From positions 1,984,001 through 2,048,000 of the forward strand of contig JAALGY010000020.1 in the NCBI GenBank assembly GCA_032358165.1: a stretch of 64,000 nt of DNA, read 5' to 3'. Below, piece after piece: positions 54,765 to 64,000 of the stretch. The notes below the pieces were generated by a model. That model made no database searches and had not been told where the DNA came from. It saw nothing but the letters and a program-made list of their open reading frames with translations. The stretch comes from Diplosphaera chodatii (taxonomy: Eukaryota; Chlorophyta; Trebouxiophyceae; Prasiolales; Stichococcaceae). Position numbers and translations under genes: made by a program. Position 1 is the stretch's first letter. The number at the start of each line of letters is the position of its first letter.

Positions 54765-56939
54765 TCAGATGTGCATCCTTTGACAATCCAGCTTAGAACG
54801 CAGCTCATCCTGCTGTAGGTTCTCTGGTCTGCTAAAAGCGCCGCTAAGCTGCAGTTCCCGATCTGCGTCCTCATTCCCTGTTGCCGCCAGCGCTAAACTA
54901 TTCCGCTCCAGTTCCTTGGTCCACGCCTTGTGCTGCTGCCACTGCGGTGGTCTGCGTGCCAGAAGGTGCGACAGGACCTGGCTCGACTTGCCCTGCAGCA
55001 CAGATGACAACGGTTGGTGCACTGCCGAGCCGGCTTGCACCTGCGTGTTCACGTTCACAGATCCCATAGCGGATCAACCACACTCAGCAGTGGCAATACA
55101 TTTGCGATGCTTGTTCATGCTGAAGATGTGCAGGCACCTGATGTCTGAGCATCATCACTGCCCGAAGGGTTTCCTGCTCCTGCGGCGTCAGATCGCCATG
55201 GTACCCCTGCACCGCGCTGACACTCAGTCACAGGTTGACATTTTCTGCTAGGATAGTTCATTTAGACGACAGCAGCCATGACCCTCAGCAAGCTGCATGC
55301 AAGCGCTCTCTCAGAGCTGCCGCAGATGCTGCGCATTCTGGATGCAGCAAGGCAACAGCCGCTCGGAGTGCCCTGCTGGAGAGCGGAGATGTTGTGAGAG
55401 TCGTGGCAGTCCACCAACGCGCACCAGGGCTGCCAGCCGGCCGCGGCGCGCCTCGTGCAGCATGAGCGCCGCCGCAACGGACACGTTGAGCGACTCCACC
55501 ATGCCCACCATGGGCACCACCGCACACGCGTCCGCCTCCGCCAGCACCTCCCTTGACACGCCTACATGTCAGCGTTCGGCCTTCAGTCCCGTTTGAGCCC
55601 TGCAACTGTGATCCCTGGTAGATCCCACACCTGGTGCCCATGGCCGCCCGCTGCACACGCCTGTCCTCCTGAGCCCCTTGGTCGATGTGTGCACAACCTC
55701 TTCTCACTGACCCTGAAGCACCGGTCCTTTCATGCGGACCCCCACATGAAGCAGTTGGGCGCAGCCCCGCTGACAGCTCTCCGAACAGCGCGAGTCTGTG
55801 TTTACATCCTGCTGTGCCATGGCACATGCTCAGCGCTGGGCAGGCATGCCCACCTGCACGCTCGTTGCCCAGCACGATGGCGGTGGGCCGCGTCCAGTCC
55901 ACCTCCCGCACATCGATCGCGTCCGCCTGCAGGTGCGTCACCACCACCTGCACAATGGCACAGCCCATGACCTCTGATGGACCAGCCCCAGCAGCAGCAC
56001 CGTCAGAGCGCGTAAGCATATGTGTGTGGTCGTGTCCGCACTCAGTCGCTGCACGACACCAGCTGCAGCAGTGATGTCATGGCCAGGGCTCCTGACTGCA
56101 TGCAGATCTGCTTGCCCCGGGGCCAGGCCTGCTCAGATGCCATGGTGCGTTTGGCCAAGGGGGTTCACTTCGCGCTTGCCTGGAAGCCGGACGCCTTGGC
56201 TGCGCGCAGGCAGTCGCGTGCGGAGGACCACATGCGCACGTCCAGCCACTTCTCCGCGCCCGCGCTGTGCCGCGCCGACTGCTTGTACTTTGTCTCGCTG
56301 CGGGGCAGGAGCATCGTCCTCAACCTACTGCCTGGTGATCCAAGGGCTTCCTGTGTACGGTGACATGAGTGCGAAGTGCACAGACTGCCTAGCATTTTGC
56401 AACGCCTTGGCAGAACCTCAGCGATGACTGGCACTCACCCAGAGTTGATGATGTGCAGCGCCCCCATCCCCAGCGCTGCATGCAAACCACAGCCACCAGT
56501 CGGCAGCGGCCGCGCCTTGCAAGCTGGAGTGGATGCACGCAAAAAGGCACTGCAAGACTCCCAGCAGGCTTTCCGAAGCGGATTGTAAGCGGCGCACCAT
56601 CAGAGCTGCGTGCAACAGCTGCCAGGTTGCCCATGTCATACACCCCCTCCACGATTGGCAATACGTTGAAGGTGCGGTTGGCAACCACCTGAATGCCAGG
56701 GGTTGTTTCTCATCGGATGAAAGACTTGCAGAGTGGCCGCGTTGCAAGAAGCCAGCAGGATGCCATCCGTTCATGACGGCTCCAAACAGCAATACCTGGT
56801 TCATCCGTGCAAGGCGCTCATGCCCAATGAACTGGGCCATCGCGTCATAGACCTCTGCGCTGCTGACCGTGTCGCCTGACTGAAGCGTGAGCGGCTCGGC
56901 GAACGGGAATCTGCGTGAGGCGAGGAGCTGCTGCTTCAT
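54765..56939 (-). CDS. TrmH-like (SpoU class) tRNA/rRNA 2'-O-methyltransferase
   Basis: SPOUT-fold enzyme using S-adenosylmethionine; bacterial TrmH methylates the ribose of G18 in tRNA. Seven exons join in phase to 265 residues: 56939-56796, 56688-56598, 56475-56439, 56297-56180, 55947-55854, 55561-55425, 54941-54765. Motif 1 is in [20 protein letters not shown] followed by RSSDALGMG; then [39 protein letters not shown]; motif 2 [14 protein letters not shown]; motif 3 [20 protein letters not shown]. The C-terminal [18 protein letters not shown] tail is weakly conserved. The intron 56179-55948 has a GC donor (CAG/GCAAGC). The N-terminal 48 residues come from an eukaryote-style leader and may target an organelle; plant relatives are annotated only as SpoU family. 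Confidence 0.9.
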
Positions 56940-57680
56940 TGCAGTTTCGCGACGCTTTTCAGTGCGCAGTGTCTGTTGGGCTGGCCCCTCTGCCAGGACG
57001 GAGACTGCTCAAAGGGCCCATGCGTGTCCGAGGCACCTGATGTTTGTGGTGCTCAGCTGCGTAGTGTCAAGGGGCCCGCCCTTGCACAGCCCGCCCCGCG
57101 CTACATTGTGCATGACCGCTGCCGCAGCCTGGCGGTAGCCAGACCTGCAGCCCTGCCTGTGCTGTATGGTACGTTGCGCTGATTGTCCGGAGCACGCTGA
57201 TCGCACTGCATCGCTGCCGTGCAAGCTGCCGTTGTGCCGCAAGTACCCTGCTGCTGCGGACAGTCTGGCGCGGTGTCCGGCCATGGGTGCACGGCTGCCA
57301 TGGCAGCGATGGGAGCCGTGCATGACGTGAGGCAGGAAGGTACGTCTACCAGCTGCTGCGAGGCACAGACATTTGATCTCTGGCAGCCTCAAAAGGCAGT
57401 GCAGCATGACATCAGGTCGACAGAGCTACAGCAAGGAGCACTGAGTTCGATGTACAGAGCGAGCCAAGCAGCTTGGTGATGATCTGAACCTTCAGGGGTG
57501 TTTGAACATACGCAACAAACGAAATGCACGAGTCACGACGGCTGCTGGTAGTTCGGGCAGAAAGCAGAGTGTTCAGGGTGCACTCGCTGCAGGGTGGCCC
57601 CTGCTGTTTCTTGGTTTGCCCACGCCGAAGTGAGGCCCTGTCACTATATCAGCCATGAAAAAATTCACAAACACTTGCTG
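56940..57680. promoter_or_regulatory. TrmH-like promoter and 3' region of the next gene
   Basis: No supported coding signal between two leftward genes. Confidence 0.35.
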
Positions 57681-60600
57681 TCATCCCATCACTGGACGAA
57701 GCGTGACAGGCATGCTGTTTCCCCGCTCGGCAATTGCCGCTGGGGCTTCCTCTTGGCGCTGCTGCATCCAGCTGCCCACAGCGTCCTGCAGAGCATCCAT
57801 AGCACCCATGGGAGATCCTGCCGACCAGCTTTCCCACTGCCACTTCCTTCCCCACTGCAACTGCGTCGCAGGGAGGTGTAGCAGCCTGACAGGTACAGTC
57901 TGCCAAATATGTGGCGCAAGCAGCGGGCGGGGAGCCAAGCAGTAAAGGCCTGCCAAGGAGGGCAAAGCCACCTGTAGCCGTGTCTCAATGGCGGGCTCAA
58001 GCTCGTCATCGCCACCCGTGAAGTCCAGCAGCTGGCACGCATCCCGCTGAAAGGTCTCGTTGTCGCTGCCCAGCACAATGCCTGTGAGCTTGCAGATGGG
58101 ATCGGACACACCAGCAGACGGGATATCAACTGGCATTTCGCCAGCAGCAGAGTGAGTCTGTGCACAGGCCTGCCAATCATGCACAGCACAGCACACATAG
58201 GCATAGGAACTGGCTCCACCAGTCAGCCGTATGATACGAAACCCACCCATCAGTGCCCGCGCTAACTCGGGCAGTGCCTGCTGCACCCGCCACTCCACCT
58301 TCGAGCACAGCTCGCCTGCAACAGACTTGGAGTCAAGTCACTCCATCTGTGATGCAGGTGGGGGAGCTCCTCGCTTGCCGCACATGCAGTGGGGTGCCAT
58401 GGCGGAGGAGCTGCTGGCTATGCTTGCAGCGGTGAACCTGTGCATGTACCTGGGTAGCCGCCCTTCCACTGCTGCAGCGCATCGTCCATGGCCGTCTTGA
58501 TGAGCTTGGCCTGCAGGTCGCCGGTAGAGCCGATGTCAAGATAGGTCCGCACGGCGGCGAACGCATCCGGCGGCATCTTGTGCAAAGGGCCTACTTGCTG
58601 CAGCTGTGCCAATAGACACCAGCCAGCCTGCATTGCAACGTGATCATGTGCAATGAAATCGGCAACGCCCTGCTGAGTGGCAACCTCGGTCTTGGCTGGC
58701 AGCACAGGAGGTAGCATGGGAGGCGGCGAGCCGGGAGGGCTGTTGTGCTGCAGGTGCACCACGGCCGCCAGCAGCTGCGGCAGGCGGGTGTCACCATCAC
58801 CGTGCTGGCTCCTCAGGCCCAGCACCGCCATGCTCAGGGTGTCCTTAACGTCCGACACCTGTACAGCAGGTGCAGGCTCAGCATTGACAGGGTGCCGGTG
58901 CTTCACGGTAATGCAATGGTTCTCTGGCCACTGCCAGTGCCACAGGAAATGCCAGATGCCCTCCACCTCGCTATCAATGGCTGACTCACGAACATGGTGT
59001 GATGCTGGCTCATGGCATCACATGTTGTATGTCACACTACTGCTACCTTGGCCTCGAGGCCCAGCTCCGCCCAGCAGCAGCCCTGCAGCGCCCTGGCCGC
59101 GCGCGCCGCCGGCCGGCACAGCATCGTGTCGTTCTGGAACAGGTGCACCGGCACCTGGCCGTCTGCAGGCAGACCACGGTGTGTATCAGTGAGCAAGCTG
59201 TCTGACTGAGGTAGGTGCTGTACAATCAGCATGCCCAAACCTGTTCACATTTGCACCACCTGCTGCGGTGCTGCTGGCCTCCCCGGTGTTCTGCAGCTCA
59301 CGCCGGGCGTCAAACAGCTCATCTGCCTCCAGTGCCAATGCCACAGTGGCGCCCCAGCCGCCGGGTGTCGTGGCGCCGCCGTTGACATCGGCTGTGGCAC
59401 CTGACATGAATATGATAGAGTGCTTTCGTTCAAGGTAGCGTACGTGCACTGCATATACATTCTCACAAACGATCAGCAACCCAGAGGTTTGATGGTTTTC
59501 CAGCTTTCTCTGTACCTGTGGGCTGTGTGTCCAATGCATCACCCAGCCTATCACCGCTCTTGCTGATTGACCAGAGGTGGCCACATACCTGCATGACCGA
59601 GGATGATGATGGGCACAGCATCAGGCGGCTGCCCTGTCTCCACCTGGCTGCAGACAGCAGCAACATCGAGGCAGGCAGCCTCGTGGCTGCCCTGCTGCGT
59701 GCCCTGTGGCACGGTCGGGAAATGTTGACATGGCTTCCAAAAGCCATGTTCCTCCACCAATGCGTGCCCATGTGACACGTAATGTAGTCCTGAGCGGGTG
59801 ACCGTCACTCGCCATTGCATGCACAAGTGGCTCACAAACAGGCACCAGCACATGTCGCAGCTCATTCACAGCCGGCGACGGCGACTCGAAGTTGGTGATG
59901 CGCCCTGCAGCATCGTTGGCAGAAGCATCTTGCGGCAGCAGGCCAGGGGCGCACCAGGCCTGCAGACCTGCAGCGCACAGCAGGCAGGGATCGTTGGCAA
60001 CATGAGCTGCTTGCTTGCAGGCGCCGCTCGCATGCCTTTGAGGCGCCTTCCTGTTGCATCTCATCTGGAGGCAGGATTCTCTGCCAGCTATACAGATGAC
60101 ACATAGATCCTACCTTGAACCAGCCTCTGGTCAGCAGCAGCTCCCCACTGCCGCGTCCACTGCTGTTCACCGTCTTGATCATGGCGCTGCAGGACGTCCA
60201 TGTCACAATCCTGCAGATCCTGGTCGTGCGTCACGCAAGTATGCCGCACGGCCATCTGCAGGAGCTGAGCGCCACCAACTTTACATGTGATGAGTACGAT
60301 AAGCGTCACGGCATGGGTGTGTCAGAGCTGCAAGTAAGCAGGTCCTCCTGCGCTGTCTGCACACATCGACGCCGCCGAGGCCACGTGTGCGCAGCTGCAG
60401 GCTGACGGGTGGCCAAATGATGGCATGCGTCTCCAGCACCGCCTGCAGCACAGGCGCAGGGTGACAGCTGCGTTGTCACTGCATGTCGACCTGGCCGTGC
60501 CGTTGGCTTGGGCCATCCGTGGCACGTGGCACAACTTGTGTTCACCTGTATGCTGTCCAGGAGCTGCAGGTCGCCGACACCTGTGTGCAGTATTCGCCCT

Positions 60601-61781
60601 TCCACATACTGCTGTGCACCATTGCCCATCAGCACCAGGCCATGCAGCCGGCTGTCGCTGGGGACATGTGGACTGTGGCAGTCATTTGAATGTGGGTGCA
60701 CCATGCACAAGCACTGCAGCACACTGCCCATACCTGCGACTTCAAAGGTCAGCTCGTTGCCAGAAAATGGCACCGTGCACTGCTTCGGCAATGGCTCCTG
60801 TCAACACCATGTTTACGCCAATATCAGCAGATGAGTGCCTTCGTAATGTGCTGGCCTCAGCTGATCGTGCAGCAAGTAGCATGTGTGCTCACACCTGTTG
60901 TGCAACGCTGATGTCGCCATCGTGTCTGCCTGTGCCTGCTGACAGGATGTACACTCGCAGCACTGACTCGTCCAGGGCTGCATCAAAAAGCATGTTATTC
61001 ACCTCCGCTCAGAGCCAGCGTCAGAAATATGCCAGCTGCAGCCTTTGACATGCAACTCTGTACGCAGCAATGCTGACACGGCTGGGGCGACCACCTGTGC
61101 ACCGCAGCTGCATGTGCTGGCTGACATTGCAGCCGCCAGTCCCACCGAAAATGCCACCATAGAAGCTCCTGAGCACCTGCGGCATACCTGACTTGTTCCT
61201 GCTGCAGCACTTGATTGTGCAGCACGCAGTGGCCAGGCATGACGGCTTGCAGTGATGGACAGGGTACCTGTCGCAGGCTTAGTTGTGTCAAGCAAACGTC
61301 AGCAAGGACCACTGCATGGCACCCACCTTCTGTTGGTCTGGCAAGCCCCTGCCATTGTCAGCCACTGCAGAGAGCACAGGGTATGGCTGCCATACTGACT
61401 GAAACAAGATGCAGACGCACACGGTCGTTGCCAGTGCACATCGTAGTACATCGTGGCGCACAGAAAGCAAGCAAGTCCCACAGTCGGTGTACCTTTGATG
61501 CCTACGAATCCTGCGCCCAGACCTCGCATGGTCACCTTGACGGCAGGGCTGCTGGCCACCGGCGACAGCTGTGCCTGATGCCTGCATGCGGCAACTGCCT
61601 GCGCGACTGCCACCTTGCAAGCCACAACGACCTGCTCTGGACCCGGCTGCTGTTGCAATGGTGCCTCGCCGACCTGAGAGTTGGGGTTCATAAAGAAGCG
61701 AGCCGAATGCTGTGGTGTAAAGTTGGTGAACCTGGGCAGTCTGTGGACGGCTGCAGATTGCTCAACACCGTGCTGCTGCAT
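57681..61781 (-). CDS. Large multi-exon gene of unknown family with GHKL-ATPase-like motif
   Basis: Not recognised as a whole. The likely first exon (ATG 61781, ending 61493) joins in phase to 61364-61327 and gives VKVTMRGLGAGFVGIKVAD then NGRGLPDQQK: the layout of the MutL/Hsp90/MORC ATP-binding site, where a strand leads into DNGxG. Upstream, CKVAVAQAVAA sits where MutL proteins have the helix with catalytic Glu and Asn, and both are missing. Other coding pieces: about 60960-60885 (LDESVLRVYILSAGTGRHDG), 60790-60740 (PFSGNELTFEVAG), 60660-60560 (EGRILHTGVGDLQLLDSIQ), 60480-60380 (LETHAIIWPPVSLQLRTRG), 59400-59232, 59162-59050, a long exon 58966-58455 (FIAHDHVAMQAGWCLLAQLQ), 58320-58210, 58110-57975 and the end, stop at 57681. 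It may be more than one gene. Exon edges other than the first two are approximate. Confidence 0.45.
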
Positions 61782-62646
61782 GCAGCAGGGACGCAGGATT
61801 GATGCTGGTGCTGTGTCTCAAGATAAGCCCATTGTTACGACGACGTGCAAATCATACAAGAATGGATGCGGTCGCCGACTGGGCGTTCGGTGGTGATGTC
61901 GATGCTCCCTATGTGACTCATTAGGTAATGAATTAAATATTTGGCGGCACCGGTTGAAAGCAAATTTCACATTCCTCACAGCAGGACAGGGCGAACTCAA
62001 ATCCAGCATATATATGTCAATGCGACAACATCAAGTGCAGACGTCACAATATCAATAACAGCTAGTGGCCACAGGACCTACCAAGCTACCTTCAAGTACC
62101 TCAAGCAAAGTCGCGTCAATAATATGTACTTCACAAGTTCTGACCGTGCGGGCGGTGCTGAGGTGCAGTGCATGCTCCCAAGAAACCAGATCATAACAAA
62201 AACTGTCCATGTGCTGAGTGCTCTGGAACTCAATTCGGAAGTTGCTAAAATGTGTGTGTAGATGGTGGCCGTGTTGCCGGATGTTGGCAGCATGCTTGAA
62301 CTTATTTGGACAGTGTCAGCATCTGCTGATAGTACGAGTAGTTGTGCTGTTGGCTCTCAAGGCTTCGTCGCTCTGCCTGCTCGGTGTCTCATCCAGCCTT
62401 TTTGATGGTCGCTACTGCAGCTCGCTTGGTGGGCTTCTTTGTGACCGACTTCGGTGCATACTTGGCACCAGTCGCGGCTGCGCTGCGCTGTGCCAGCGAC
62501 GTGGGGCAAGCTGTGAAGGCGCTGTTGTTGCACCTGAGGAGCAGCCACCAAAGGGTGTCCACCATTATGGTGCTCAAAATATATGCGTGCCACTGCTGCT
62601 GTCGCAGCTATGTGCCTTGTCCACAAGATAGCAGGTCAAGGTGGGA
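61782..62646. other. Mostly non-coding; possible Lys-rich C-terminal exon on the minus strand
   Basis: At about 62515-62389 the minus strand reads SLAQRSAAATGAKYAPKSVT then KKPTKRAAVATIKKAG and stop, with an acceptor-like CTTCACAG just before it. It looks like the basic end of a small protein but has no partner exon I can place. The plus-strand frame at 61941-62261 lacks coding bias. Confidence 0.3.
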
Positions 62647-64000
62647 TCACATGCATGGCTGAAACAAGCTGAACAAGAAGCACATGGCGCTGAGGAGAGC
62701 TGCGACGACAATCGTGCGTCGAACTGCGCACCCGCAGCTGCAGGTCGCCACGCAGTAGCCGCGGGGAGCATAGGAGTTTCCGGTTTGCATCCACGACTCG
62801 CAGCACTTTCCAAAAGCTTTCTGCATCACAAACGAGCTGCCATGAGCCCGGGTTGCTTCTGCTGGCTGAGCTGCCGGGAACGCAACACATGCAGCAGACA
62901 GCATGCACGCTGCGTCGTGCAGGTTGCTCAGCGGGTGCGAAGCAATGATGTGAAACGATCGCAGGTTCGGATGGTAGGTCCAATGCGTCATGCCAGGGAA
63001 TCCAGTCTTGGTCATTGCAATGGCGTCACCACCACAGTGCTCTGACCTGCTCCTTGCATGTGTACCGCCCACCGGCTGAATACTCCGTGCACGCATTGGC
63101 GCAGTTGTAAGGGAATGGACTCGCTGCCCCCCGGGCCTGTATAACAAGAACAACAGTACTTAGTGCTATTTGGCGACACACCGTGGTACAGTTTCTGTCA
63201 ATGGGTGCATGGGTGTAGCGAGCCTCCACAGGATTATGCGATGAATGCGGGCGTGTCACGCTGCCTCCTGTTGCAGGCGCACCCGACCAGAGTTAAGCCA
63301 TGCAAACTGCTGGATCATGGCTGGCCCGCCAGCCTGCCTGCAGCAGCAGGCCATGCGCAGGTCAGCAGACCTTCGTCTTCTCGTGCTTGGGCTGCATCAG
63401 GCGTTGGACCCCAAACAATGCCAAAGCATACTGGTAGTTGAAGTCGTAGTAGCTGTCGTCGCCGAATGTGGCATGGACCTCCCACACCAGGGCGCCGGGA
63501 TAGCCGTACGCATTTGCTGCTGACAGCATGCTGCAGTGCAGCATGTATGGCAGTCGATTTGCAAGCACACCAAACCGTGTTGTGGCCCACGCACAGTCAT
63601 ACAAGGATACAACTTCATGGCCAGCATAGGAAGTGCAACTGAAAGTGCCCCGCAGGCAGCTGGCTCGCAATGCAATGTCGTCTGAGGGGCAATCCTGCAA
63701 TATGCGCAATGCCTGCTGGCTTTGCTGCCTTTGCAACCGACAGGCGTCATCAGCCCCAGGAGGCGACACGGCTTTGGCCCCCGGGGCTGAACTGCCTCAT
63801 GCAGCATGCGGCAAGTGCTCACCTGGCGATGACTGTGTTGCGGCCTGTGGACGGCGGGTTGAGGTAGTCCCGCTGGGTGCCAAACTCCTCAAATAATAGC
63901 GGTTTGCCGGCGGAGCGCGCCAGGCGCATTCTGTCACCTGCATGGCATATGGAGCCCACCATGCGGCGTGCTCTTGTGTGTGCAGGATAACACATATATA
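62647..64000 (-). CDS. Second GH5 mannan endo-beta-mannosidase, 3' part, with C-terminal Cys-rich module (mannanase-2, partial)
   Basis: The 5' part lies beyond the window's right end. Exons in transcription order, all in phase: 63937-63823, 63530-63371, 63136-63047, 62820-62647. The first holds the nucleophile motif KPLLFEEFGTQRDYL; its two intron phases are the same as those of mannanase-1 exon 16614-16512, showing common descent. Next, YPGALVWEVHATFGDDSYYD ends the GH5 domain; mannanase-1 has one more intron here. The last two exons encode a Cys-rich module, NCANACTEYSAGGRYTCKEQ then KAFGKCCESWMQ and RGYCVATCSCG, of the type found at the end of secreted glycoside hydrolases in volvocine and other green algae and thought to bind polysaccharide. 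A hydrophobic tail (TIVVAALLSAMCFLFSLF) follows, unlike a simple secreted enzyme; it may anchor the protein. Reading through at 63371 instead of splicing would stop after KTKVC. Confidence 0.85.

Noticed and set aside
61941..62261. Plus-strand frame of 106 codons
   Set aside because: A/T-rich third positions, no domain, no splice or start context like the real genes.
1..64000. CRISPR arrays, bacterial operons, tRNA or rRNA genes
   Set aside because: No regularly spaced repeats and no cloverleaf or rRNA core sequence noticed; all genes have spliceosomal introns or eukaryotic products, so the DNA is nuclear.

Overview
The window is nuclear DNA of a green alga (chlorophyte). Genes are dense, on both strands, and broken by many short introns whose acceptors almost always read TGCAG. 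Gene content fits: a plant-type photolyase/alpha-beta-hydrolase fusion, a plant-type formamidase, beta-mannanases, and a relative of Chlamydomonas ODA1, which points to a lineage that makes, or recently made, flagella. I cannot name the genus. Exon models come from reading splice sites and keeping the frame; for nine genes (UBC12, photolyase fusion, bHLH, mannanase-1, formamidase, TrmH, eS12, RLK-1 and the 3' part of mannanase-2) every resolved junction is phase-consistent.

Layout, left to right. 1-1.96 kb: no recognised gene. 2-3.5 kb (+): UBC12, NEDD8-conjugating enzyme. 4-8.4 kb (-): photolyase-like N-terminus fused to an alpha/beta hydrolase, divergent from a BIM-like bHLH factor with polyglutamine tracts (9.9-12.5 kb, +); a CACGTG lies between them. 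13.1-15.4 kb: two small unrecognised genes, one with a PIP-box-like motif and a Cys cluster, one a short basic protein. 15.9-19.8 kb (-): GH5 mannanase-1. 20.5-26.1 kb (-): ODA1-like outer-dynein-arm docking subunit.

27.6-42.6 kb holds three related receptor-like kinases: RLK-1 (+, intronless), RLK-2 (-) and RLK-3 (+), the last two head to head and rich in introns. They share an uncharacterised secreted ectodomain, a membrane segment and a TKL-like kinase domain. RLK-1 has the look of a retrocopy.

43.5-47.6 kb (-): formamidase, 17 exons. 48.4-53.5 kb (-): CocE/NonD-type S15 hydrolase. 54-54.5 kb (+): ribosomal protein eS12. 54.8-56.9 kb (-): TrmH/SpoU methyltransferase. 57.7-61.8 kb (-): a large multi-exon gene I do not recognise, with a GHKL-ATPase-like DNGRGLP motif. 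62.6-64 kb (-): 3' part of a second GH5 mannanase with a C-terminal Cys-rich module, running off the window.

The genes are a normal mixed nuclear neighbourhood rather than one pathway. The exceptions are the RLK cluster, which is a local family expansion, and the two mannanases, which are paralogues with shared intron positions. A recurrent oddity is the high number of GC-AG introns: at least eight, in five different genes.
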